DNA of 10,411 bases from DATAVB01 sp040414495 (GTDB lineage Bacteria > Actinomycetota > Actinomycetes > Mycobacteriales > QHCD01): assembly GCA_040414495.1 (NCBI GenBank), contig JBEDUI010000140.1, positions 1 through 10,411 on the forward strand, in the 5' to 3' direction. Position numbers and translations under genes: made by a program. The notes below the pieces were generated by a model. That model was not told where the DNA came from. It saw only the letters and a program-made list of their open reading frames with translations, and ran no database searches. This document shows, piece by piece, positions 1 to 5,868 of this stretch (positions are counted from its first letter, which is position 1; each line of letters opens with the position of its first letter).

Positions 1-184
1 GGTCACCAGAACATCACAATCCGCGCCACATAAGCGATTCCAAAAATCCGCGACAACGACGACGCCGGCCGTCGGAGTGGCGGTTCGCGAGCTACACTAA
101 CACCCGCGTTACCACCCGCCGACGGAATGCCTTCCCGATCGGGGCCGGCGCACGGACGCGGACCAGGACCGACAGTCCCAAATA

Positions 185-197
185 GTCCACAGTGGAC
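185..197. repeat. Palindrome copy 1, GTCCAC-A-GTGGAC
   Basis: Two perfect 6-base arms flank a single central base. Read on the minus strand it contains the 11-mer GTCCACTGTGG, which recurs at 2928-2938, 2955-2965 and 5828-5838. This is the only copy in noncoding DNA. It could be a protein-binding site or a genome-wide iterated palindrome. Confidence 0.7.
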
Positions 198-246
198 GTC
201 AGGTGCGCAGTCTGCGTACGGAGCGCTACAACCACTTCATCGATAC

Positions 247-262
247 CGGGCTGGCAAGCCCG
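247..262. terminator. Short GC hairpin, possible terminator of the amidase gene
   Basis: CGGGCT and AGCCCG form a perfect 6-bp stem around the loop GGCA, about 120 bases past the amidase stop codon. Neither strand has a T-tract directly after the stem, so this is not a classical intrinsic terminator. Actinobacteria can terminate at hairpins without a U-tract, which keeps the call possible but weak. Confidence 0.25.
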
Positions 263-379
263 AAACACTGAAAACACGGATAAGAAAGAACTCCGGACAA
301 AGACAGCACCGGAAAACGCTCCTGCCAACCGAAATCACCCAACACCCGACCCCGTTCGGTACCAGACGAAAGATCCCGG

Positions 380-1861
380 TTAGGACAGTTCGTGCTTTCC
401 GAACAGGGTCGGGTTGATGACCGACGGGGGCCGGCGCTCATTGCTCGCCTGCTCGTAGTCGTAGGCGAATCCGATCAGCGTCGGTTCGCTGAAAGCCCGG
501 CCGAGAAAGGTGATATTGAACGGATGGCGGTTGGCGGCCAGATATCCGGCCGGCACGGTGATCGAGGGATAGCCGGCGCGGGCGCCGATCCGGGCGCCGT
601 CGGCATTGGCGAACAGCAGCGCGGTCACCGCATTCGTTTTCATCGCCACGTCGATACGGCCCTTGCTGTCGGCCAGATCCTGGGCCCGGTCGGACCTGTA
701 CACCAGAGTGTCGGTGCTGCCCGGGCTGTGATCCTTCGCCTCGGCCGCCAGCGCGTAAACCTGCCCGAATTTCAGCGCGATCTCGGCATGGGCATTGTTG
801 TACGCGATGATGTCGGCCAGGGATTTCATCGGCGCGTCGGCCGGCAGCCGCGCCAGGTACGCATTCAGGTCCCGCTTGAATTCGTAGGTCAATACGCTGG
901 ATTCGCGGGGAATGCCGCTGCCCTCGACGTCCAGGTCGACCTCGACCAGGGTCGCGCCCCGGCTGCGCAGCACGGCCAGCGCCTTGTCCCACTGCGCACG
1001 TTCGTCGGTGCCTTCGGCCGGTTGCTTGCTCGCCGCGATACCGATCAGCGCGCCGTGCAGCGCGCTGGTCGACAGGTTGGCCGTGAAGTCGTGGTCGGCC
1101 AGCGGGTTGTTCCTGGTGGCCGGGTCCTCAGGGTCGGTGCCGGCGACCGCGGTCAGGGCGGCCGCGGCGTCGGCGACGGTCCGGGCCATCGTGCCGGCGG
1201 TGTCCTGGCTGGTCGCGATCGGCACGATGCCGGTCCGGCTGATCAAACCGACGGTCGGCTTGATGCCGACGATCGACATCACCGAGGCCGGGTTGAGGAT
1301 CGAACCGGAGGTCTCCGTGCCGATCGTCACCGCGGCGAACCCGACCGTGGTGGCGCTCGCCGATCCCGTACTCGATCCGCTCGGCGTATAGCTGGCGTCG
1401 TACGGATTGAGCACCTGACCGCCGAGCGAGCTGTAACCACCGGGCATTCCGTCGGTGAGGAAATTCGCGAACTCGGTGAGGTTGGTCTTGCCGAGGATGA
1501 CCGCACCGGCGGCCCGCAATCTCGCCACCAGCGGGGCATCCTGGGCCGGAAAGGACTGGGCCAGCGCCACCGAACCGGCTGTTGTCGGCATTCCCCGGAC
1601 ATCGATGTTGTCCTTTATCAGTACGGGAATGCCCAGCAACGGACCGGGCGGTTCCGGGCGGTGACGCGCCTCGTCGGCGGCGACCGCCTCGGCCAGCGCG
1701 TCCGGATTGACCGCCCGGACCGCATTGAGCGAAGGCCCTTGCCAGTTCAGTTGCCCGATCCGGTCCAAATAGGACTGGGTGAGTTCCTTGCTGGTAAGGC
1801 GACTGGACTTCATCAGTGCCTGCAGTTCGGCGACGGTGGCCGTCTCCAAGTCAATGTTCAC
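380..1861 (-). CDS. Amidase-signature family hydrolase
   Basis: This 493-residue protein is a probable cytoplasmic amidase that hydrolyses a carboxamide to acid and ammonia; the substrate is unknown. It has the full amidase-signature layout. Lys83 sits in the GIPVLIKDNID stretch that opens the core. Ser163 lies in SGSSTGSA and Ser187 in GTETSGSI; their 24-residue spacing matches the cis-Ser and nucleophile of the family's Ser-cisSer-Lys triad. GIKPTVGLISRTGIVP and SQDTAGTMARTVADAA follow, as in peptide-amidase-like members, and the C-terminus (ITVPAGY, then FLGRAFSEPTLIGFAYDYEQA) is also typical. Length is normal and no signal peptide is visible. The start is GTG at 1861, supported by GGAGG (1867-1871) five bases upstream. 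It is transcribed alone, divergently from the 2071 gene. The family is certain; a specific role such as peptide amide, nitrile-derived amide or aryl amide hydrolysis is not. Confidence 0.93.
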   Translation of the reverse strand: MNIDLETATVAELQALMKSSRLTSKELTQSYLDRIGQLNWQGPSLNAVRAVNPDALAEAVAADEARHRPEPPGPLLGIPVLIKDNIDVRGMPTTAGSVALAQSFPAQDAPLVARLRAAGAVILGKTNLTEFANFLTDGMPGGYSSLGGQVLNPYDASYTPSGSSTGSASATTVGFAAVTIGTETSGSILNPASVMSIVGIKPTVGLISRTGIVPIATSQDTAGTMARTVADAAAALTAVAGTDPEDPATRNNPLADHDFTANLSTSALHGALIGIAASKQPAEGTDERAQWDKALAVLRSRGATLVEVDLDVEGSGIPRESSVLTYEFKRDLNAYLARLPADAPMKSLADIIAYNNAHAEIALKFGQVYALAAEAKDHSPGSTDTLVYRSDRAQDLADSKGRIDVAMKTNAVTALLFANADGARIGARAGYPSITVPAGYLAANRHPFNITFLGRAFSEPTLIGFAYDYEQASNERRPPSVINPTLFGKHELS

Positions 1862-1919
1862 GGACGCCTCCGCAGTGATCTCCCGTTGTGTGCTCCGGCG
1901 CGCTCAGGCACCCAGAACG

Positions 1920-1938
1920 TGTTGCTGTACTCGCAACA
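1920..1938. repeat. Inverted repeat TGTTGC-N7-GCAACA, possible operator
   Basis: Perfect 6-base arms surround a 7-base centre, 59-77 bases upstream of the amidase start. The position suits an operator or an mRNA leader hairpin. I do not recognise it as the site of a known regulator, and no regulator gene lies in the window. Confidence 0.3.
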
Positions 1939-2036
1939 GGAGCTATGTCAGTGTGGCTCGCGGTGCGGCGACAGGCGTGGAAAACCCCGAAGATCACAGT
2001 CGCCAGCCACGATCGCAATGTGATGAACGGCCCATC

Positions 2037-2064
2037 ATGACCGTACTCGTGCGCCACGTACGGT
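2037..2064 (+). promoter_or_regulatory. Probable promoter giving a leaderless mRNA for the 2071 gene
   Basis: TACGGT at 2059-2064 fits the actinobacterial TANNNT -10 element. It ends six bases before the GTG start at 2071, so transcription would begin at or next to the start codon. ATGACC (2037-2042), similar to a TTGAC -35 box, lies 16 bases upstream of the -10. No Shine-Dalgarno sequence precedes the GTG, which agrees with leaderless translation. Confidence 0.45.
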
Positions 2065-2070
2065 AGATGT

Positions 2071-2979
2071 GTGTTGCTCACCGAACCCTGCTGGCAGGCC
2101 CGCCGTGCCGCGCACGAGCAGCGGATCGACGAGTGGATCCGGCCGCATCTACAGCGTCGCCGCGGTCGCCGACCGCATCCGGTCGAGGACTTCCTGTTTA
2201 CGTACTATTCGCACCGGCCGGGCCAGTTGCGTCGCTGGCATCCCGGTTTCGGGGTGGTGCTGGGCGGCGACTCGGCGCGGGAGTACCTGCGGCTGCGGGG
2301 CTATGTCGCGGTCTCGGACGGGGTTACGGCGCGGGCCCTGCGACCGGAGTCGGTGCGGTGGATCCGCGACCTGCTGGCGGCGACGCTGGCCCGCCCGGCC
2401 TTTACCGGCTGTCTCGGCCTGCACGAATGGGCCATGGTCTACCGGACCGGCGAGGTGCGGCACGACGCGTGGCCGCTGCGGCTCGGCACCGCCGGCACCA
2501 ATGACGTGGTGGAGAGCCACCGGATTCGCTGCTCGCACCACGATGCGTTCCGGTTCTTCACCGATGCGGCCACGCCACGCAATACCGTGCAGCCGACGCG
2601 GGAGAGCCAACTGGCGCTGGAGCAGCCGGGGTGCCTGCACGCCAACATGGACCTCTACAAGTGGGCGTACAAGCTGACCCCGCTCGTACCGGCCGAGCTG
2701 ACCGCCGACTGTTTCGCGCTCGCCCGTGAGATCCGGGCGGTCGACATGCGCGCCTCGCCCTACGACCTGACCGAGCTTGGCTACGAGCCGATCCCGATCG
2801 AGACGCCAGCCGGAAAAGCCCGGTATATCGAGCTGCAGCGGGAATTCAGTGAACGGGCCCAGCCGCTGCGGGCGCAATTGCTGCGGTACTGCGACGCCGC
2901 TCTGTCCTCTGTGGGGGATGAGCCAGTGTCCACTGTGGCTTCTCCCAGCGCCGCGTCCACTGTGGACGCGGGACGGTGA
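2071..2979 (+). CDS. Conserved actinobacterial protein, usually annotated 3-methyladenine DNA glycosylase
   Basis: The 302-residue protein belongs to a conserved actinobacterial family recognisable by the N-terminal block HPVEDFLFTYYSHRPGQLRRWHPG (about residues 36-59). Further conserved-looking blocks are GCLGLHEWAMVYR and QPGCLHANMDLYKWAYKL. Databases commonly name the family 3-methyladenine DNA glycosylase. I see no helix-hairpin-helix Gly/Pro-Asp motif or other signature of known alkyl-base glycosylases, so the name should be treated as inherited. The many conserved His, Trp and Tyr residues suggest an enzyme. The GTG start at 2071 fits the leaderless promoter. The last 20 or so residues (VSTVASPSAASTVDAGR) look like a nonconserved tail and are encoded across two copies of the GTCCACTGTGG palindrome. 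The stop overlaps the next start by four bases (GTGA, 2976-2979), so the two are probably co-translated. Confidence 0.8.
   Translation: MLLTEPCWQARRAAHEQRIDEWIRPHLQRRRGRRPHPVEDFLFTYYSHRPGQLRRWHPGFGVVLGGDSAREYLRLRGYVAVSDGVTARALRPESVRWIRDLLAATLARPAFTGCLGLHEWAMVYRTGEVRHDAWPLRLGTAGTNDVVESHRIRCSHHDAFRFFTDAATPRNTVQPTRESQLALEQPGCLHANMDLYKWAYKLTPLVPAELTADCFALAREIRAVDMRASPYDLTELGYEPIPIETPAGKARYIELQREFSERAQPLRAQLLRYCDAALSSVGDEPVSTVASPSAASTVDAGR
2928..2938. repeat. Palindrome copy 2, GTCCACTGTGG
   Basis: This copy lies inside the coding 3' end of the 2071 gene and encodes Ser-Thr-Val. It is 27 bases, centre to centre, from copy 3 in the same frame. Confidence 0.7.
2951..2971. repeat. Long palindrome copy 3 forming a 10-bp-arm hairpin
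   Basis: CCGCGTCCAC and GTGGACGCGG are perfect 10-base arms around one T, with the shared 11-mer at 2955-2965. The 3' arm ends four bases before the GTG start of the next gene (2976) and overlaps its only Shine-Dalgarno-like bases (GGGA, 2970-2973). It is coding (Ala-Ser-Thr-Val-Asp-Ala) and has no T-tract, so it is a poor terminator candidate. A structure that hides the next ribosome-binding site is possible; a tight one-base loop would relax in RNA. Confidence 0.7.
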
Positions 2980-3281
2980 GCGGGCGCCGCCGGCCGCGCC
3001 GCCGAAGCAACAACGCGTCGAGCGCACCGCCGCCGTTCACGTTCGCGGTCGACAAACACGAGGACTGGAACGGTGTGGAGTACGTGGTCCGGGCGCTACG
3101 TGGGAGCAGCTCGACCAAGCCGTACCGCTGCCCGGGCTGCGAGCAGGAGATTATGCCGGGAACGCCGCACCAAGTGGTGTGGCCGGCCGACGACCCGGAG
3201 GCGAGCGATCGGCGGCACTGGCACACCAGCTGCTGGGCCGCCCGCCACCGCCGCGCGCCACGTGGGCGACGCCATCCGTGA
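2976..3281 (+). CDS. Small Cys/His protein with a putative zinc-binding site
   Basis: The product has 101 residues. The N-terminus (about 1-18) is basic and disordered-looking, with many Arg and Ser. The folded part begins at FTFAVDKHEDWNGVEYVVRAL. It then shows CPGC (Cys52, Cys55), His65, and HWHTSC (His83, Cys86), a C-x2-C plus H-x2-C arrangement that could bind one zinc ion. The C-terminus is again Arg-rich. Related actinobacterial proteins are often labelled ATP/GTP-binding, but no P-loop is visible here and I do not adopt that name. The GTG start overlaps the previous stop (GTGA), and the stop lies 15 bases before the next ATG, so it sits mid-operon. Basic ends plus a zinc site would suit nucleic-acid binding; that is inference. 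Confidence 0.8.
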   Translation: MSGRRRPRRRSNNASSAPPPFTFAVDKHEDWNGVEYVVRALRGSSSTKPYRCPGCEQEIMPGTPHQVVWPADDPEASDRRHWHTSCWAARHRRAPRGRRHP

Positions 3282-3287
3282 TTGAGT

Positions 3288-3293
3288 GAGGAG
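3288..3293 (+). promoter_or_regulatory. Ribosome-binding site deciding the hydrolase start
   Basis: GAGGAG lies three bases before ATG 3297. The frame can also be opened at TTG 3282, directly after the previous stop, but that start has no ribosome-binding site and adds only five residues. The spacing is short, yet the ATG is still the better choice. Confidence 0.55.
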
Positions 3294-3296
3294 ACC

Positions 3297-4010
3297 ATGC
3301 CTGAGATTCGCGCCAATACGGTGCTTCCGGCCGACCGGCGACCGATCACGCTGCACACCGCCGACGGCCTGAAGCTGATCGGGGAGTTGGCGCTGCCGGC
3401 CGATCGGGCGCCGGTCGCGACGATGGTCTGCCTGCATCCGTTGCCGACCCACGGCGGAATGATGGACAGCCATCTGTTCCGCAAGGCCGCCTACCGGTTG
3501 CCGGCCCTGGCGAACCTCGCCGTGTTGCGGTTCAACACCCGCGGCACGATCAGCGAGGCCGGGCGCAGCGACGGGGAGTTCGGCGAGGGAGTGGCCGAGG
3601 CTCACGATGTCGCCGCCGCGCTGGATTTTGTCGAGATGAATGACCTGCCGGCGCCATGGCTGGTCGGCTGGTCGTTCGGCACCGAGCTGGTTGTGAAGTA
3701 CGGCGCCGATCCCGGGGTGGTCGGCGCCGTACTGATCTCACCCCCGCTGCACCGCGCGGTCGACGACGATCTCGACCAGTGGGCAGCGTCGGGTAAGCCG
3801 TTGACCGTCATCGTGCCGGAATTCGATGACTACCTGCGCCCGGACGAGGCGCGGCGGCGCTTCGCCCGGGTCCCGCAGGCGCACCTGGTACCCGTCGCCG
3901 GGGCCAAGCATTTGCTGGTCGGTTACACCGAGACCGTGCTCGATGAAGTGGTACGCCAGCTCGCGCCGGATGCCTATCCGTTGCCGCGATCCTGGCCGGC
4001 GGCGGAGTAA
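3297..4010 (+). CDS. Alpha/beta hydrolase fold protein
   Basis: This 237-residue cytoplasmic hydrolase of the alpha/beta fold lacks a signal peptide. After a strand-rich start (ITLHTADGLKLIGELALP), the oxyanion region appears as MVCLHPLPTHGG. RFNTRGTISEAGRSDGEFGEG matches the strand and turn typical of small dienelactone-hydrolase-like or YqkD-like esterases. The nucleophile elbow is GWSFG with Ser126. Candidate acid residues are Asp177 and Asp178 in PEFDDYL, and the likely catalytic His205 is in AGAKHLL, the expected triad order. The natural substrate is unknown. It closes the three-gene unit starting at 2071. Its last 37 bases overlap, tail to tail, the 3' end of the minus-strand oxidoreductase gene. 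Confidence 0.88.
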   Translation: MPEIRANTVLPADRRPITLHTADGLKLIGELALPADRAPVATMVCLHPLPTHGGMMDSHLFRKAAYRLPALANLAVLRFNTRGTISEAGRSDGEFGEGVAEAHDVAAALDFVEMNDLPAPWLVGWSFGTELVVKYGADPGVVGAVLISPPLHRAVDDDLDQWAASGKPLTVIVPEFDDYLRPDEARRRFARVPQAHLVPVAGAKHLLVGYTETVLDEVVRQLAPDAYPLPRSWPAAE

Positions 4011-5011
4011 ATCGCATCGATCAACTCGATCATCGCCAGGCCCTCCTCGGCGCTGGCCCGTACCGGCGTGCCTTTCTCGACAGCCGCGCAGAATTCAGCG
4101 ATCTGGCGGCGGTGCGAGCTGCCGTAATAATCGGTGCCGGGGGTCGGCGTGACCTTGAGCGACGCCCGTAGTGCGTCGGCGCGCTCCAGCAGTTCGGCCC
4201 CACCGGAGGCGAAATGCAGCTCGCCGGGCTGGTCGATGTCGAGCACCACGCTGCCCTCGGTGCCGGTCAACCCGATACGTGTCCGCCATTCGACGGTTCC
4301 GGTCACGGTGACCGTGTAGGTACCGATCAGCCCGTTCGGTCCGCGCAACAACGCCGCCAGCGTGTCCTCGTTCTGCATTGCGTCACGCAACTCAAGCGCG
4401 TCGGACGCCGCGCTGGTCACCTCGAGCGACCCGCCGCAGAAGACCCGCATGACATCCAGGGCGTGGTAGCCCTGGTTGATCAGCGCCGAACCGCCCTCAC
4501 CGTCGCGGGTTCCGTGCCAGTAGTCGGAGTAATAGACGCGGTCGCGGAAGCTTTCCTGCACTACCGAGGCCGCGGTCAGCCGGCCCAGCAGACCATCGGC
4601 GATCCAGCCCGAAACCGCCTCTACGATGGCGTCGTACCGATGCTGGGAAATCACCGACAGCACCAGCCCGGATTCTTTGGCCAGTGCGACCAGCGCCCGG
4701 GCGTCGGCGACGCGCGTGGTGAACGGCTTTTCCACCAGCACGTGTTTTCCGGCCCGCAGCGCCTTTTCGGCCACCGCCGCGTGTTGTGCGTGGTCGACCG
4801 AGACAGTGATCGAGGTCAATTCCGGGTCGGCCAGCACCTCGTCCAGATCGGTGCTGGTCCGGGGAATGCCGAATTTCGTAGCGAAGCTCTCTGCCACCGT
4901 CGCATCGCGGTCGCAGGCCCAGCGGACCTCGGCGCCTGGCACCGCACCGAAGCCGTCGGCATGGTTGGGCGCGATCCGTCCACACCCGACAATGGCATGT
5001 ACGAGCGTCAT
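3974..5011 (-). CDS. Gfo/Idh/MocA family NAD(P)-dependent oxidoreductase (distal copy)
   Basis: A 345-residue cytoplasmic sugar or cyclitol dehydrogenase, last gene of the minus-strand operon. The Rossmann nucleotide-binding loop is GCGRIA (about residues 9-14), followed by acidic Asp34 at the end of strand two. The family EKP motif (residues 94-96) supplies the expected catalytic Lys95. The C-terminal half has SQHRYD (122-127), YYSDYWHGTRDGEGG and INQGYHALD, with His183 in the position of the usual catalytic His. That NQGxH layout resembles dehydrogenases acting on sugar C3, such as the UDP-GlcNAc(A) 3-dehydrogenase WlbA. Start ATG 5011 has AGGAGA at 5016-5021 and overlaps the upstream stop (ATGA, 5008-5011). 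The frame stays open upstream to about 5203, but only antisense to nothing conserved and over the preceding gene. Substrate and reaction direction are not known. Confidence 0.9.
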   Translation of the reverse strand: MTLVHAIVGCGRIAPNHADGFGAVPGAEVRWACDRDATVAESFATKFGIPRTSTDLDEVLADPELTSITVSVDHAQHAAVAEKALRAGKHVLVEKPFTTRVADARALVALAKESGLVLSVISQHRYDAIVEAVSGWIADGLLGRLTAASVVQESFRDRVYYSDYWHGTRDGEGGSALINQGYHALDVMRVFCGGSLEVTSAASDALELRDAMQNEDTLAALLRGPNGLIGTYTVTVTGTVEWRTRIGLTGTEGSVVLDIDQPGELHFASGGAELLERADALRASLKVTPTPGTDYYGSSHRRQIAEFCAAVEKGTPVRASAEEGLAMIELIDAIYSAAGQDRGNG

Positions 5012-5868
5012 CGTTTCTCCTGTCCAGCCACAAGAGACTGCTTGGCGTACGTGAGGTTGTCCCGGATCCGTTCGGCCAACGGCAATTCGGTGGAGAAATC
5101 CTCGAAGGTGATCCAGCGGTCGTAACCGACCTGGTCCAAAGCCGAAAACAGCGCCGGAACGTCGACAATGCCGGTGCGAAGAGTCGCCCAGCCGCCCTTC
5201 CATTCGGCGCTGCCATCGGCGCGGGTACCGGTGCGTTCCCAGCGCGCGCTCTTGAGGTGGACGTGGGCCAGGTACGGACCCAACACCTCCAGCCCGAGCC
5301 GGTATTGCGACCAGCCTTCAAAAACCATATTTCCCGAGTCGTGGATCACGCCGATATGAGCCGGATCGAATCCGTCCACAAAGGACGCTGCCGCGTGTGG
5401 ACTCTGCACCGGCGTGTTGTGGTGGATCTCGACCAGGGCCTTGACTCCATGCCGCGCGGCCAGATCCGCGACCACGGCGAATTCGGCCCGCCGTTGCCGC
5501 CAGATGGCCTGGTAGCTCTCGCTCGGGTCATAGACCGGCAGCGTCACCCGTAGCTGCCCGACGCCCAACGCGGCCGCGGCCCGCATCGCCTTGTCGACAT
5601 CGTCGGGGGCGGCGCAACTGGCATACGTGCCGAGCGAGGGCATTTCCAGGTTGTTTGTCGCGGCGGTGTCCCGGATCCGGTCCAGATCCTCCAGCAGCGT
5701 GGCGAATGGCCAGGTGCAGCGGTTACCGGCCCAGAATCCCGGCTCGTCCGCCGGTTTCTGGTCGGTGATGCGCCATTCGATGCCGTCGTAACCGGCGGCG
5801 GACAATTCCGCCGCCGCGTCCTGCGGTGTCCACTGTGGAAGGCTGGCGGTGAAGACCGCGAACTTCAT
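5008..5868 (-). CDS. Sugar phosphate isomerase/epimerase-like TIM-barrel protein (second copy)
   Basis: The 286-residue protein is a xylose-isomerase-like TIM barrel (AP_endonuc_2 superfamily), the normal size for the family. The four expected divalent-metal ligands are visible in order: Glu147 in LVEIHH, Asp177 in VIHDSGNM, His202 in HVHLKS and Glu256 in ITFEDFS. Family members catalyse aldose-ketose isomerisation, epimerisation, dehydration or, on 3-keto-sugars, beta-elimination and hydration, so the name does not fix the reaction. It is clearly different from the other TIM-barrel protein of the operon. ATG 5868 is preceded by GGAG five bases upstream and overlaps the upstream stop (ATGA, 5865-5868). 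Its own stop overlaps the next start in the same way. Palindrome copy 4 lies inside its 5' end. Confidence 0.9.
   Translation of the reverse strand: MKFAVFTASLPQWTPQDAAAELSAAGYDGIEWRITDQKPADEPGFWAGNRCTWPFATLLEDLDRIRDTAATNNLEMPSLGTYASCAAPDDVDKAMRAAAALGVGQLRVTLPVYDPSESYQAIWRQRRAEFAVVADLAARHGVKALVEIHHNTPVQSPHAAASFVDGFDPAHIGVIHDSGNMVFEGWSQYRLGLEVLGPYLAHVHLKSARWERTGTRADGSAEWKGGWATLRTGIVDVPALFSALDQVGYDRWITFEDFSTELPLAERIRDNLTYAKQSLVAGQEKR
5828..5838. repeat. Palindrome copy 4, GTCCACTGTGG
   Basis: This copy sits in the 5' coding end of the minus-strand TIM-barrel gene, where the opposite strand encodes Gln-Trp-Thr. The frame and strand differ from copies 2 and 3, so the shared sequence is not explained by a shared peptide. 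Confidence 0.7.

Larger units (their letters stand above)
1..379. other. Left intergenic region without a convincing gene
   Basis: This stretch lies downstream of the amidase gene and reaches the window edge. Short open frames exist on both strands, but their predicted proteins look like no family I know and are rich in Arg, Pro and Ser, as chance frames in GC-rich DNA are. It holds a perfect palindrome (185-197), a short GC hairpin (247-262) and, over about 263-355, a tract with by my count 38 A, 32 C, 16 G and only 7 T on the plus strand. A TANNNT hexamer (TACACT, 93-98) is present but has no clear -35 partner. I see no RNA gene. Confidence 0.6.
1862..2070. promoter_or_regulatory. Divergent intergenic spacer carrying promoters for both flanking genes
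   Basis: The 209-bp region must hold the amidase promoter (minus) and the promoter of the 2071 operon (plus). Visible elements are an inverted repeat at 1920-1938, a weaker one at 2021-2037 (TGATG/CATCA) and a probable leaderless plus-strand promoter at 2037-2064. Two tiny overlapping plus-strand frames (from 1945 or 1951 to 2040, and 2037-2066) could be leader peptides but may be chance. I found no clear -35/-10 pair for the amidase gene. Confidence 0.5.

Noticed and set aside
92..441. Short frames on both strands at the left end (for example 127-417 plus, 92-328 minus)
   Set aside because: There are no family motifs or ribosome-binding sites, several overlap the amidase 3' end, and composition looks random. 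A decayed gene cannot be excluded, but nothing supports one.
392..2023. A 543-codon open frame on the plus strand opposite the amidase gene
   Set aside because: It is the antisense shadow of a clear amidase gene. The predicted protein is Arg/Gly/His-rich with no recognisable domain, as is usual in GC-rich DNA where the mirrored frame rarely meets stops.
3974..5203. A 409-residue form of the distal oxidoreductase
   Set aside because: The extension overlaps the upstream isomerase gene. ATG 5011 has AGGAGA at good spacing, an ATGA overlap and a normal Rossmann start.
5008..5868. Assignment of the TIM-barrel proteins as IolE, IolI or tagatose/psicose epimerase
   Set aside because: The metal ligands are shared by the whole superfamily. 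I do not see subfamily-specific blocks, and no other inositol or ketose genes are present, so a named function would be a guess.
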